From contig NZ_PPFE01000002.1 of the NCBI RefSeq assembly GCF_002917925.1, positions 186,001-250,000 on the forward strand: a stretch of DNA of 64,000 nucleotides, read 5' to 3'. This DNA comes from Roseovarius confluentis. Lineage in GTDB: Bacteria > Pseudomonadota > Alphaproteobacteria > Rhodobacterales > Rhodobacteraceae. The notes beneath the pieces were generated by a model. It did not search any database. It was not told the DNA's origin and was given only the letters and a program-made list of their open reading frames with translations. The translations under genes and the position numbers were made by a program. This document shows, piece after piece, positions 20,615-37,724 of the stretch (position 1 is the stretch's first letter; each line of letters opens with the position of its first letter).

Positions 20615-21484
20615 ATGAGTGTTGCCATGACCACGACAGATATGCGCCGTCAGGCGCTTCAGAACGATCTTTACATCCGCAGCGAGGAACTGCCGGGGAC
20701 GCCGGCGGTGGATGCAAAGGACCCGCAGGGTATCGAAAGTAACGCAGATAATCTGGTTCGGCAGCTTCTGATCGAGGAGAAGCGCCGCACAATGCCCGAG
20801 CGGCTGCCCGATATCGCGCCGCAGGAAGAGGTCCTGAGCTGTGATGCAAAAGAGCCCGAAAAACAGCTTGAATCGGCGCGGGAATCGATTGCGCAGATTC
20901 TGAAGGCCGAGCGGGCCGTCATGCCCGAAGTGACGCGGCGCCGCCGGAGATGGCTGAGGGTGCCGCGCGTGCGCCTGCCGCGGCTGACATTGCGCCGCAG
21001 TCCTGTCGCGGACAAAAGGCAAAACGCGAACGGGTCGGCGCCGGCAACCGGGATTGCGGTGCCGCTGCACGCGCGTGTGACGCGGCGCCTGCCGGAGTGG
21101 CTGCGCAATTACCGTCCGACGAAAAAGCACATCGTCTTGGCCGTGCTGGCCGGGCTTGTGATCTACTGGCCGTTGATGGTGCCGCTCGTGGCGCTGCTGC
21201 TGGTATGGCTGGTGCTGATCGCCTACCTGACGCTGGGCCCCGACCGCTGGGGCGAGATTCTCGGTGGGGCGTGGCAGCGGCTGCATGCCCGCAAGCCGGA
21301 ACTGGCCGAGCGAATACGGCAGCGGGCCGACCGATTTGCCGAGAAGTTCGACCGGCTGCTGGATTGGCTGCCGGACTCCTGGGCCGAGCGGCTGGCGCTG
21401 CCGGATTTCTCGGGGGCGCAGGAGGGCGACGACGACAGGCCCGACCCGTTCGACCGGCTGGCCGCCGAGGCGCGTCAGACCTGA
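20615..21484 (+). CDS. Hypothetical membrane protein
   Basis: This encodes 289 residues with no family that I recognise. The first 100 residues are polar and partly charged, residues 105-130 are rich in Arg (RRRRRWLRVPRVRLPR), and residues 172-206 hold one or two hydrophobic helices (IVLAVLAGLVIYWPLMVPLVALLLVWLVLIAYL). A charged helix follows. The topology suggests a cytoplasmic N-terminal domain attached to the inner membrane. It lies between a response regulator and secE on the same strand, so it could share a transcript with either neighbour. The start at 20615 is tentative; a second ATG is at 20627. Confidence 0.6.
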   Translation: MSVAMTTTDMRRQALQNDLYIRSEELPGTPAVDAKDPQGIESNADNLVRQLLIEEKRRTMPERLPDIAPQEEVLSCDAKEPEKQLESARESIAQILKAERAVMPEVTRRRRRWLRVPRVRLPRLTLRRSPVADKRQNANGSAPATGIAVPLHARVTRRLPEWLRNYRPTKKHIVLAVLAGLVIYWPLMVPLVALLLVWLVLIAYLTLGPDRWGEILGGAWQRLHARKPELAERIRQRADRFAEKFDRLLDWLPDSWAERLALPDFSGAQEGDDDRPDPFDRLAAEARQT

Positions 21485-21549
21485 CGATCCGCCGCAGGGC
21501 GGGAAGGCCACAGCACGTGCACGGGGATCGTCGCAGGCGGTCTCGGCTC

Positions 21550-21578
21550 TTGAATTCGTGCCGCGTGCGGCGTATGTC
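21550..21578 (+). promoter_or_regulatory. Probable secE-nusG promoter
   Basis: TTGAAT at 21550-21555 and TATGTC at 21573-21578 are separated by exactly 17 bases, giving a start near 21585 and a leader of about 33 bases ahead of secE. Confidence 0.45.
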
Positions 21579-21617
21579 GCGCGTCACGAGGTTTCCAACG
21601 AAGAAAGTCGCGCACCG

Positions 21618-21815
21618 ATGGCCGTTACAAATCCGCTTCAGTTCATTCAGCAGGTCCGTGCGGAAGTCGCCAAGGTCGTCTGGCCGACACGGCGCGAGGT
21701 TCTGCTGACCACGGTCATGGTGTTCATCATGGCGGCGCTGACGGCGGTTTTCTTCGCGCTGGTCGACCTGGCGATCCGCAGCGGCCTGGAAGGTCTGCTA
21801 GGCCTCTTCGGCTGA
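21618..21815 (+). CDS. secE: Preprotein translocase subunit SecE
   Basis: This encodes 65 residues, the short single-helix SecE found in most bacteria. The amphipathic N-terminal helix (PLQFIQQVRAEVAKVVWPTRREVLLTT) contains the conserved WPTR motif, and one membrane segment follows (VMVFIMAALTAVFFALVDLAI). SecE clamps SecY in the inner membrane. The start codon lacks a strong Shine-Dalgarno sequence. It precedes nusG, the normal secE-nusG order, with a 191-bp gap that contains no other gene. Confidence 0.97.
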   Translation: MAVTNPLQFIQQVRAEVAKVVWPTRREVLLTTVMVFIMAALTAVFFALVDLAIRSGLEGLLGLFG

Positions 21816-22006
21816 GTCGCGCGAATTTTGGCGCTTGAGCCTTGAAATGAAGGGCAAAGGGCGGTAACTGACCCGACACTTCCAGCAGCGCGCGGCGATT
21901 CGAGCCCGCGCGCTGATTTGTTTCTGGAAGGTGGTTTGGGCCGGAAAGGCCCTTCGGAATATGAACTTTCCGGGCGCGACCCGGGCAACGAGGGATGGTG
22001 CTCAGC

Positions 22007-22540
22007 ATGGCGAAACGGTGGTATTCGGTCAGCGTTCTTTCCAATTTCGAAAAGAAGATCGCAGAGCAGATCCGGCAATCCGTGGCCGAACAGGGCCTCG
22101 AGGAAGATATCGACGAAGTTCTGGTGCCGACTGAAGAGGTCATCGAGGTGCGCCGGGGCAAGAAGGTCACCGCCGAGCGACGCTTCATGCCGGGCTATGT
22201 GCTGGTGCATATGGAAATGTCCGACCAGGGCTATCACCTGATCAACTCGATCAACCGTGTCACCGGCTTTCTTGGTCCGCAGGGGCGGCCGATGCCGATG
22301 CGCGACGCGGAGGTGAACCAGATTCTGAACCGCGTGCAGGAAGGCGAGGATGCGCCGAAACTGCTGGTCAGCTTCGAGGTGGGCGAGAAGGTCAAGGTCA
22401 ACGACGGCCCGTTCGAGGATTTCGACGGCATGGTCGAGGAAGTGGACGACGACAACCAGCGCCTGAAGGTGACGGTGTCGATCTTCGGCCGCGAAACCCC
22501 GGTCGAGCTGGAATTCACGCAGGTGACCAAGCAGGCTTGA
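22007..22540 (+). CDS. nusG: Transcription termination/antitermination protein NusG
   Basis: This encodes 177 residues. The N-terminal NGN domain begins [18 protein letters not shown] and includes [14 protein letters not shown] and VTGFLG. The KOW motif is in [19 protein letters not shown] near residue 130. NusG links RNA polymerase to Rho and to the ribosome. The ATG at 22007 is chosen because MAKRWY is the family start; an ATG at 21995 would add four residues. A G/C-rich hairpin with TTTT follows the gene. Confidence 0.97.
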   Translation: MAKRWYSVSVLSNFEKKIAEQIRQSVAEQGLEEDIDEVLVPTEEVIEVRRGKKVTAERRFMPGYVLVHMEMSDQGYHLINSINRVTGFLGPQGRPMPMRDAEVNQILNRVQEGEDAPKLLVSFEVGEKVKVNDGPFEDFDGMVEEVDDDNQRLKVTVSIFGRETPVELEFTQVTKQA

Positions 22541-22567
22541 CACACGCCAGTTCAAACAGACGAATTC

Positions 22568-22596
22568 GCGGCCGTGCAACTTGCGCGGCCGTTTTC
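22568..22596 (+). terminator. Intrinsic terminator of nusG
   Basis: CGGCCG at both ends of GCGGCCGTGCAACTTGCGCG forms a stem that extends inward, and the right arm is followed by TTTT at 22592-22595. It lies about 30 bp after the nusG stop codon. Confidence 0.55.
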
Positions 22597-22658
22597 GTTG
22601 GGGGAGACTGGACACGCGCTATCGCCGCGAAGAATAGCCCGGCAAACAAAGCGGGGGC

Positions 22659-22687
22659 TTGTCAAAAGTCTAGAGAGGGTGTACGCG
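22659..22687 (+). promoter_or_regulatory. Possible rplKA promoter
   Basis: TTGTCA at 22659-22664 is followed after 17 bases by TACGCG at 22682-22687. The -10 match is weak. It lies after the nusG terminator and about 140 bp before rplK, where a promoter is needed. Confidence 0.3.
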
Positions 22688-22695
22688 GCGCCCTC

Positions 22696-22724
22696 GTACC
22701 TTTGCCCGGATCGGGCCGGGGTAC
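22696..22724 (+). promoter_or_regulatory. Hairpin in the rplK leader, candidate L1 operator
   Basis: GTACC at 22696-22700 pairs with GGTAC at 22720-22724, with an inner GCCCG-GAT-CGGGC stem and an asymmetric internal loop. In E. coli L1 represses rplKA by binding its leader mRNA; whether this hairpin is that site is inference. Confidence 0.3.
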
Positions 22725-22824
22725 TTTCCATGTGGGAGGCGCGGCGGTCGCGACCGCTCAAACCTGACCACATCAACATAGGCCAAGGGACGCGTCCCGA
22801 GGCTGTTTGAAAAGGAGAAGGCCA

Positions 22825-23250
22825 ATGGCCAAGAAACTTGCCGGCACCATGAAGCTTCAGGTGCCTGCCGGACAAGCGAACCCGTCCCCGCCGGTTGGTC
22901 CGGCGCTGGGTCAGCGCGGCATCAACATCATGGAATTCTGCAAGGCGTTCAACGCCAAGACGCAGGAGATGGAGCCCGGTGCACCGTGCCCGACCGTGAT
23001 CACCTACTATCAGGACAAGTCCTTTGAAATGGACATCAAGACGCCGCCGGCGTCGTACTACCTGAAGAAGGCTGCAAAGCTGAAATCGGGCTCCAAGACC
23101 CCGGGTCGCGAAAGCGTTGCCACGGTGAGCCCCAAGCAGCTGCGCGAGATCGCGGAAGCGAAGTGGAGAGACCTGAACGCGAACGACGTAGAATCCGCGA
23201 TGAAGATCATCGCAGGGTCCGCGCGGTCCATGGGCATCGAGGTGAAGTAA
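22825..23250 (+). CDS. rplK: 50S ribosomal protein L11
   Basis: This encodes 141 residues, the standard L11 length. [35 protein letters not shown] is the highly conserved N-terminal domain, and [13 protein letters not shown] with the C-terminal RNA-binding region follows. L11 forms the GTPase-associated centre with 23S rRNA. The ATG at 22825 with GGAGAAGG upstream is preferred over a TTG at 22807. It lies one base before the rplA ATG and forms an operon with it. Confidence 0.98.
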   Translation: MAKKLAGTMKLQVPAGQANPSPPVGPALGQRGINIMEFCKAFNAKTQEMEPGAPCPTVITYYQDKSFEMDIKTPPASYYLKKAAKLKSGSKTPGRESVATVSPKQLREIAEAKWRDLNANDVESAMKIIAGSARSMGIEVK

Positions 23251-23251
23251 G

Positions 23252-23950
23252 ATGGCGAAACTTGGAAAACGTACCCGCGCCGCCCGCGAAGCCTTTGCGG
23301 ACAAGATTAACGTGACGGTCGAAGAGGCTGTCGCCCTGGTCAAGAACCACGCCAGCGCGAAATTCGACGAGACCGTCGAGATCGCCGTGAACCTGGGTGT
23401 GAACCCGCGCCACGCCGACCAGATGGTCCGTGGCGTCGTCGGCCTGCCGAACGGCACCGGCAAGGACGTGCGTGTTGCCGTCTTCGCCCGTGGCGCGAAG
23501 GCTGACGAGGCGCAGGAAGCCGGGGCCGATATCGTCGGCGCCGAGGACCTGATGGAAACCATCCAGGGCGGCGAGATCAACTTTGACCGCTGCATCGCGA
23601 CCCCGGACATGATGCCCATCGTGGGCCGTCTGGGCAAGGTGCTGGGCCCGCGCAACCTGATGCCGAACCCCAAGGTCGGCACGGTGACGATGGACGTGGC
23701 CGACGCCGTGAAAGCCGCCAAGGGCGGTGAAGTGCAGTTCAAGGTCGAGAAGGCCGGTGTGGTGCACGCAGGGATCGGCAAGGCGTCGTTCGACGAAGGC
23801 AAGCTGGTCGAGAACGTCCGCGCCTTTATCGACGCGGTGCAAAAGGCGAAACCCGCCGGCGCGAAAGGCACCTACATGAAGAAGGTGGCGCTGAGCTCGA
23901 CCATGGGTCCGGGCGTCAGCATCGCGATCGAAAGCGCCGTGACCGAGTAA
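23252..23950 (+). CDS. rplA: 50S ribosomal protein L1
   Basis: This encodes 232 residues of L1, which binds 23S rRNA at the L1 stalk and in many bacteria represses its own operon. Conserved blocks are [26 protein letters not shown], then [24 protein letters not shown] and [19 protein letters not shown]. It follows rplK with a single-base gap and ends at a strong terminator, so rplKA is separated from rplJL here. Confidence 0.98.
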   Translation: MAKLGKRTRAAREAFADKINVTVEEAVALVKNHASAKFDETVEIAVNLGVNPRHADQMVRGVVGLPNGTGKDVRVAVFARGAKADEAQEAGADIVGAEDLMETIQGGEINFDRCIATPDMMPIVGRLGKVLGPRNLMPNPKVGTVTMDVADAVKAAKGGEVQFKVEKAGVVHAGIGKASFDEGKLVENVRAFIDAVQKAKPAGAKGTYMKKVALSSTMGPGVSIAIESAVTE

Positions 23951-23970
23951 GCGCACACGTTTCGAGATTG

Positions 23971-24004
23971 AAAAGGCCCCCGAGAGTTTCGGGGGCCTTT
24001 TTCG
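23971..24004. terminator. Terminator of rplKA (bidirectional potential)
   Basis: AAAGGCCCCCGA and TTCGGGGGCCTTT form a perfect stem around a 4-base loop, followed by TT on the plus strand and preceded by AAAA, so it can also end the opposing response regulator transcript. Confidence 0.9.
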
Positions 24005-24019
24005 TTGGGAGCAGGGTGG

Positions 24020-25006
24020 TCAGCCAGATGCACTGCCCTTGCCGGGCCAGCTTTCTTCCGGCGCGTCATGCTCATCCAGGCGTTTCCGTCGGGTGCTTTC
24101 AAGCGCCGCGACGAGCGCCTCGGTGCCGTTGCTGCCGGGCTTCCACTCGAACGGGGTCACGTCGCCGATGGCGGCCGTGACGTTCATCGGCCTGCCATCG
24201 TTGAAATGCGAATCGACGCGCTGGAGGATGGCTTGCAATCTCTGGCCGATCTGGTCGAAGCCGGATCGCCATCCGTCCTCGACCACGCAGAGGAATTCGC
24301 CATTTCCGGTATATGCGACCAAAAACTGGTGCCCGTCGAGCAGAACCGAAATCGCTTCGCTGATATCGGTTACGAGGCATTCGAATTCGTAGGCGGTGCA
24401 CCGGGCGTGAAGGTCGGCGATATCGTTGATGCCGATGGCGAAGGCGGCCGAACCGAAAACCTTCTTGCGGGCCATGACGGCGACGTAATTTTGCAACGCG
24501 CGATGATCGATCACGCCGTCGATGTCTTGCGGATGGAACGGTACGTCCAGGGGCAGGGGGTCGTCGCCTCCCGCCGCAACGGTTTCGGCGTTTGGCGGAG
24601 TCGTGTCGGTCGACGGCATTTCGGACTTGGCGACAAGGTTTTCGATCTGGGCGATCCTTTGGCGCAGTTCGTCGATGTCGAAGGGCTTGGGGATAAAGTC
24701 GCTCGCGCCAGCCGCGAAGGCCTGATCGAGCGATGCCTTGTCTGACATCGCGGTCAGCATGACGATCGGTGTCAGTTGGTGGTCGGGGCGGTCCCGCAGG
24801 ATGTGGCATAGATCTATGCCGTTGGTTCCGGGCATCTGGATGTCGACGAGAAAGCAGTCGATCGGCTGACCGTCCGGGTCGGCCACCACGCCGAGCGCGT
24901 CGACCACGCAGGGGGCCTTGGACAGGGTGTGCCTGCCGTCCTGCGTGATCAGAAGTTCCAGCAGGTCGAGGATGGCCGGTTCGTCATCTACTGCGAGCAG
25001 GTGCAT
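24020..25006 (-). CDS. Response regulator with receiver and degenerate GGDEF-like domain (second copy)
   Basis: This encodes 328 residues with the same plan as the regulator at 19415-20416. The receiver has Asp7/Asp8, Asp55 (FLVDIQMPGTNG), Thr85 and Lys107, all conserved. After a long linker (about 128-160, rich in Thr, Pro and Glu), residues 165-315 form a GGDEF-like domain whose motif reads GNGEF at 234-238. The stretch AIGINDIADLHAR aligns with SIEIDGIEKLGAR of the other protein. The ATG at 25006 is chosen because GAGG lies seven bases upstream. The gene lies opposite to, and within, the L11-L10 ribosomal protein cluster. Confidence 0.85.
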   Translation of the reverse strand: MHLLAVDDEPAILDLLELLITQDGRHTLSKAPCVVDALGVVADPDGQPIDCFLVDIQMPGTNGIDLCHILRDRPDHQLTPIVMLTAMSDKASLDQAFAAGASDFIPKPFDIDELRQRIAQIENLVAKSEMPSTDTTPPNAETVAAGGDDPLPLDVPFHPQDIDGVIDHRALQNYVAVMARKKVFGSAAFAIGINDIADLHARCTAYEFECLVTDISEAISVLLDGHQFLVAYTGNGEFLCVVEDGWRSGFDQIGQRLQAILQRVDSHFNDGRPMNVTAAIGDVTPFEWKPGSNGTEALVAALESTRRKRLDEHDAPEESWPGKGSASG

Positions 25007-25547
25007 GTCGTGCCTCATATCAAGCGTTTGCTCCCGGGCAATCGGCGCACCGGGAGCACTGGTACAATCAGAAGGAGAAAGAAGGCGCGAGCGAGGCAGG
25101 AAATCGTTAATATTTCAACGCCTGCTTTTCTCGGTACGGGTCGGAGGCCCGGGTGGCGCGGCGTTTTCGGATCGAGACTTGCGCGTCGGGCGCGGGCGTG
25201 TCAGAGTGTCGCCCACGCTGCATGAGATCGTATCCGGCCGCGCAAGTTTGCCTGTCGTGGCAGGCGATGAATTTCCCCCTTGGCATTTGCCGCCATGCGG
25301 CATAAACACCGGCCTTGCGCGTATGGCTCGATTCGTCGGGCCATTTGCTTTTCGTCCGAGACGGTGGGTGACCGGGATATGCCGGTCATAAATCCTGCCT
25401 GAGACGGGAAAGACCAGAATTCTCGAGGTTCTCCTTGGTATCAAGGCGTGCCCCGGCTGGCTCAGCCCCGTTAGCGGACCCTTTGCCGGGTCGTGAGTGG
25501 CCCGGTGGTACTGAGCCGGGGGACACCCCCAAATTTGGAGTGAAACT
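25007..25547 (+). other. 541-bp non-coding region and rplJ leader
   Basis: No credible gene is visible between the response regulator and rplJ; small open frames here have unconvincing composition. The region contains a promoter candidate at 25280-25308. The roughly 230 bp that follow would be the leader of the rplJL-rpoBC transcript, where in other bacteria the L10-L12 complex binds for autoregulation. G-rich inverted segments near 25490-25535 could form that structure. Confidence 0.5.
25280..25308 (+). promoter_or_regulatory. Probable rplJL-rpoBC promoter
   Basis: TTGGCA at 25280-25285 and TAAACA at 25303-25308 are 17 bases apart, each close to the sigma-70 consensus. A start near 25315 gives a leader of about 230 bases before rplJ, as expected for this operon. 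Confidence 0.55.
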
Positions 25548-26066
25548 GTGGATAGAGCCCAGAAAGAGAAAGTGGTCGACGAACTCGGCCAGATCTTCGA
25601 AAGCTCTGGCGTCGTTGTGGTTGCCCACTACGAAGGCCTTACAGTTGCGGAGATGCAAGACCTGCGCGCCCGTGCGCGCGAGGCCGAAGCATCTGTTCGC
25701 GTTGCCAAGAACAGGCTCGCAAAGATCGCCCTTGAGGGCAAGCCGTGCGCAAGCATTGCGGATTACCTCTCGGGCATGACCGTGCTCACCTTTTCCGAAG
25801 ACCCCGTGGCAGCAGCCAAGGTCGCGGAAGGTTTCGCCAAGGACAACAAGAAGTTTGAAATCCTTGGTGGCGCCATGGGTGAGACGGCCCTGGACCGGGC
25901 CGGTGTCGAAGCCACGTCGAAACTGCCGTCGCGCGAGGAGCTTATCTCCACCATCGCCGGCATGCTTGGCGCACCCGCTTCGAACATCGCCGGTGCGATC
26001 GGCGCACCTGCAAGCAACATCGCGAGCATCCTTTCGACCATCGAAGAGAAGGCGGAAGCAGCGTAA
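25548..26066 (+). CDS. rplJ: 50S ribosomal protein L10
   Basis: This encodes 172 residues of L10, the base of the L7/L12 stalk. The rRNA-binding domain begins [36 protein letters not shown] and includes [13 protein letters not shown]. The C-terminal helix that holds L12 dimers is preceded by an internal doublet ([18 protein letters not shown]) near residues 140-160. Translation starts at a GTG with GGAG eight bases upstream. L10 with L12 usually represses its own operon through the leader. Confidence 0.97.
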   Translation: MDRAQKEKVVDELGQIFESSGVVVVAHYEGLTVAEMQDLRARAREAEASVRVAKNRLAKIALEGKPCASIADYLSGMTVLTFSEDPVAAAKVAEGFAKDNKKFEILGGAMGETALDRAGVEATSKLPSREELISTIAGMLGAPASNIAGAIGAPASNIASILSTIEEKAEAA

Positions 26067-26138
26067 GCAACTGCAAGTCCTGCGTACGGGTTGCAATACC
26101 GACGTTGGAACACATCTTAGAACGGAAAGAGCTGAAAA

Positions 26139-26519
<381 letters not shown>

Positions 26520-26843
26520 TCCCGGCGTCGGCGGGATTATCCCGGACCTGATCCGGGATCTCTCGCCGATGTGACGACGTCCCGGATCAAATCCGCGGCG
26601 GGATCGTATGAAAACAGGCTGGACCGGGCAAAATCCCGGTCCAGCCGAACCTGTCTCAGAGAGGGCCTTGCGCCGCGCCACGACATGTTCGGGCGAGACC
26701 CTCTCTCAGGCGAGGTTCAACGATCGGGTGGCCCCTTGTGGGATTGGGGCCAAGAATGGATCGTTCCCGCCTCTCTCGGGTGGCTCTGCCGCTGTGGCCC
26801 GACAGCGTGCAGGACCGGTGAGAAATGAAAGGTGACTTGTCAC
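26520..26843 (+). promoter_or_regulatory. rplL-rpoB intergenic attenuator/processing region
   Basis: This 324-bp gap has no gene but three structured parts. A repeat with an ATCCCGGA/TCCGGGAT stem lies at 26539-26559. A perfect 12-bp hairpin, GGCTGGACCGGG/CCCGGTCCAGCC with a 6-base loop, lies at 26617-26646 and lacks a T-tract. A long imperfect stem lies at 26647-26718, where GAACCTGTCTCAGAGAGGGC opposes ACCCTCTCTCAGGCGAGGTTC. E. coli has an attenuator and an RNase III site at this position; equivalence is inference. Confidence 0.5.
26539..26559. repeat. ATCCCGGACCTGATCCGGGAT palindromic repeat
   Basis: This is a second copy of the repeat seen at 15967. A divergent partial copy (TCCCGGATCAAATCCG) follows at about 26580. 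It lies 20 bp after rplL. Confidence 0.7.
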
Positions 26844-31010
<4,167 letters not shown>

Positions 31011-31063
31011 CGTGGGTTGTCACCCACCCTACGGGCCAATCGTAGGGTGGGTGAAACCCTCGC
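31011..31063. repeat. Palindromic repeat pair in the rpoB-rpoC gap
   Basis: GGGTTGTCACCCACCCTACG (31014-31033) is opposed by CGTAGGGTGGGTGAAACCC (31041-31059) around a 7-base loop, so the RNA can form a long near-perfect hairpin. It begins at the base after the rpoB stop codon and belongs to the same dispersed repeat family as the copies at 1466, 3304, 3453, 11774 and 45731. Confidence 0.85.
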
Positions 31064-31101
31064 GTCGTCCCTCCTACGCTCCTCTTTTTTAGGAATTCGA
31101 A

Positions 31102-35343
<4,242 letters not shown>

Positions 35344-35362
35344 TCCGCGCAACAGAATTGAG

Positions 35363-35393
35363 AAAGGCCCCGTCACTGGCGGGGCCTTTTTCG
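35363..35393 (+). terminator. Intrinsic terminator of rpoC
   Basis: AAAGGCCCCG and CGGGGCCTTTTT form a strong stem around a 7-base loop with a T-run, 19 bp after the rpoC stop codon. Confidence 0.92.
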
Positions 35394-35469
35394 TTTCAGG
35401 GATGCCGGTTGCTTCGTCGGGCTTTCAACCGTCATCGGTTTTCGACATGGTGACCGTGTGGGAGTCGCC

Positions 35470-36903
35470 ATGACCGAAAATGATCTTTGCTATCTTTCCG
35501 CGAGGGATGTCCTGGCCCGGTTCAAGGCGCGCGACCTGTCGCCAGTTGCGTATCTGGAGGCGCTGATTGTCCGGACTGAGGCCGTAAATCCCGACCTGAA
35601 CGCCTATACCGAAGCCTTTTTCGACGACGCGCTGGACGCGGCGCGCGGTGCCGAAACTGCTTATGCGAACGGCAAGGCCCGCGCACTAGAAGGCCTACCA
35701 GTAGCGGTCAAGGATGCGCAGCGAGTGCAGGGACAACGCACCACGCAAGGGTCTTGGTCGATGGGGCACGAGGTCGAAACGCAGTCGGATCCGATGATCG
35801 AGCGCTTGTTGGCGGCGGGAGCGATCATCCCGGCCCGCACCACCACGCCGGAATTCTGCCTGTCGGGCGTCTGCCGGTCCGAGAGGTTCGGGGTGACACG
35901 CAACCCTTTCAACCTTGATTACAGCCCGGGCGGGTCTTCGGGCGGGTCGGCGGCGGCGCTGGCGGCGGGGATGGTACCGCTGGCCATGGGCACCGATATC
36001 GGCGGGTCGATCCGGATCCCGGCCAGCGCCTGCGGATTGGTGGGGTACAAGCCGCCGCACGGGCGCAATCCGGACGGGCCGCCGGCGAATTTCGACCGCT
36101 ACAATCATTGCGGTTTCCTGAGCCGGAGCGTGACGGATTGCGCATTGGGGCAGAACATCGTTTCGGGCCCGCATCCACGGGATCACGACAGCCTGAGGGA
36201 CCGCGTGGTGCTGCCGCTGGAAGGGCGCGGGCGACCGATGAAAATCGCATATTCGATGGATCTTGGATATGTCCCGATCGACGGCGACGTGCGGGACAAC
36301 ACGCTGGCGGCATTGGATGTTTTCCGGCAGGCGGGCTGTGACGTGACGCCGGTGGAGTTGGGTTGGGATCAACGCGTCGACCGCGCCGCGATGCAGTGGT
36401 ACCTGGCAATGCATTTCGGGCGTGCACCACTTTGGGCGCTGGAGGAATACGGCGACCGGATGACGGATTACGCCATCGCCACCGCAGAGGCGGCGGCGCG
36501 GCTGGGGCCGGATGATGTGGCGCGATCCTGGGAGGCGCAGCATGAGATGTACCAGCGAATGGGTGCGATCCTCGACGCGGCGGACGTGTTCATCTGCCCG
36601 ACCTTATCGGTGGGCTGCGTGCGGGCGGATCATGATCCGATAGGCCCCGGTTTCGAGGTCGCCGGGCAGGAGGTTGACCCGGAATACGGCTGGGTCCTGA
36701 CGCATCAGTTCAACATGCTGCACAATTGCCCTGTCATGTCGGTGCCCACCGGGCAGGACCGGCACGGGGTGCCGACGGGGATGCAGATCGTGGGGCCCAC
36801 CTTTGACGATGCGCGGGTTTTCGAGGCGGCTTATCTGTATGAAAAAATGGTGCCGGACCTGTTCCTGACCGGTGTCAAACGTCCCGGAGGGGTTGCGCAA
36901 TGA
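35470..36903 (+). CDS. Amidase signature family protein
   Basis: This encodes 477 residues of the amidase signature family. The catalytic Ser-cisSer-Lys triad is present: Lys in [10 protein letters not shown] (about residue 81), cis-Ser in [17 protein letters not shown], and the nucleophilic Ser in [22 protein letters not shown]. There is no signal peptide. The ATG at 35470 is chosen because GGGAG lies seven bases upstream; a GTG at 35458 would lengthen it by four residues. Its stop codon overlaps the start of an L,D-transpeptidase-like gene (ATGA), which hints at amide or cell-wall turnover, though substrate is not predictable. Confidence 0.88.
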   Translation: MTENDLCYLSARDVLARFKARDLSPVAYLEALIVRTEAVNPDLNAYTEAFFDDALDAARGAETAYANGKARALEGLPVAVKDAQRVQGQRTTQGSWSMGHEVETQSDPMIERLLAAGAIIPARTTTPEFCLSGVCRSERFGVTRNPFNLDYSPGGSSGGSAAALAAGMVPLAMGTDIGGSIRIPASACGLVGYKPPHGRNPDGPPANFDRYNHCGFLSRSVTDCALGQNIVSGPHPRDHDSLRDRVVLPLEGRGRPMKIAYSMDLGYVPIDGDVRDNTLAALDVFRQAGCDVTPVELGWDQRVDRAAMQWYLAMHFGRAPLWALEEYGDRMTDYAIATAEAAARLGPDDVARSWEAQHEMYQRMGAILDAADVFICPTLSVGCVRADHDPIGPGFEVAGQEVDPEYGWVLTHQFNMLHNCPVMSVPTGQDRHGVPTGMQIVGPTFDDARVFEAAYLYEKMVPDLFLTGVKRPGGVAQ

Positions 36904-37397
36904 CGCCCGAGGATCTGGTTCTGACACCGAAGGGTGTGCGCTTCATGGGGCGCCGCTTTCCCTGCACGATCGGGCGTGGCGGGCTGTCCCGCGACAAGCG
37001 CGAGGGGGACGGCGCGACACCAGTGGGCACGCACCGGATCGTCGGGATGCTCTATCGTCCCGACCGGATGGCAAGGCCCGCGGACTGGGCGGTGCCGATC
37101 CGGCCCGGTGATTTGTGGTCGGATGATCCCGGGCACGAGGATTACAACCTCATGGTTTCAAGACCTTACCCACATTCGCACGAGGTGTTGCGGCGGTGCG
37201 ATCCGCTTTATGACATGGTGATCGTCACCGACTGGAACTGGCCGCGGGCAGAGCGCGGCAAGGGGTCTTGCATCTTTCTGCATCGCTGGCGTCGGCCGGG
37301 GTTTCCGACGGCGGGATGCGTGGCGTTCCGGCCGGATCACCTGCGCTGGATCGCGGGAAGGATTACCTTGGGGACGCGGCTGGTCGTGCCGGGGTGA
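36900..37397 (+). CDS. YkuD-family L,D-transpeptidase-like protein
   Basis: This encodes 165 residues of the YkuD/COG3786 type. The catalytic motif is [16 protein letters not shown], where the Cys is the nucleophile and His lies upstream; the usual Ser before Gly-Cys is Thr-Ala here, as in the COG3786 subgroup. [22 protein letters not shown] near residue 37 is also characteristic. No signal peptide is visible, which is common in this subgroup. It is translationally coupled to the amidase gene by an ATGA overlap. Confidence 0.82.
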   Translation: MTPEDLVLTPKGVRFMGRRFPCTIGRGGLSRDKREGDGATPVGTHRIVGMLYRPDRMARPADWAVPIRPGDLWSDDPGHEDYNLMVSRPYPHSHEVLRRCDPLYDMVIVTDWNWPRAERGKGSCIFLHRWRRPGFPTAGCVAFRPDHLRWIAGRITLGTRLVVPG

Positions 37398-37724
37398 CGC
37401 CGCGAAACGCATGTCGGTATCGCGTCGGTATCCGGGTGGCAACGCGTCGGTGCCATCGGCGCGGCAATTTCCTTTGAAAGGAAATTGTCAAAAGTCTTTG
37501 AAAGACTTTTGGTCCCGGCGTTACTCCGGGTATTCGCGGCGTGCCTTGGCGGTGCCGTGCGGGAGGGCGCCCCAGTCGAAGCTGAAGGTGAACTCGGCTC
37601 TGTCCATTCTGGTCTAAATCGCGACGGCGGTAGAAACGGACCCGAATAGGCCCACGAAACTGTCTTGGGTCCAGGTGACGGATTGCAGCAAAGGTCAGGT
37701 CAGGACAGGGGTCGTAACCTGCGT
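37398..37724. other. 327-bp convergent non-coding gap
   Basis: No gene is credible here. The gap contains three imperfect copies of CGTCGGTATC (about 37412-37457) and a pair of adjacent perfect palindromes (listed separately). The part from 37520 to 37724 shows a CCCGG...CCGGG hairpin near 37513 and nothing else recognised. Confidence 0.5.
37465..37511. repeat. Two adjacent perfect 23-bp palindromes
   Basis: 37465-37487 has arms CAATTTCCTTT and AAAGGAAATTG around a single G; 37489-37511 has arms CAAAAGTCTTT and AAAGACTTTTG around a single G. One base separates them. They share the centre CTTTGAAAG but their outer arms differ. The element lies in a convergent gap. Similar clusters occur at 40346 and 50392. 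Confidence 0.9.

Noticed and set aside
25115..25444. 109-residue minus-strand frame in the gap before rplJ
   Set aside because: It has no ribosome-binding site or conserved pattern, and it covers the probable rplJ promoter and leader.
37398..37724. CRISPR-like array or tRNA remnant near the palindromes
   Set aside because: There are no equal-length repeats with spacers and no cloverleaf; only adjacent palindromes and short CGTCGGTATC repeats.
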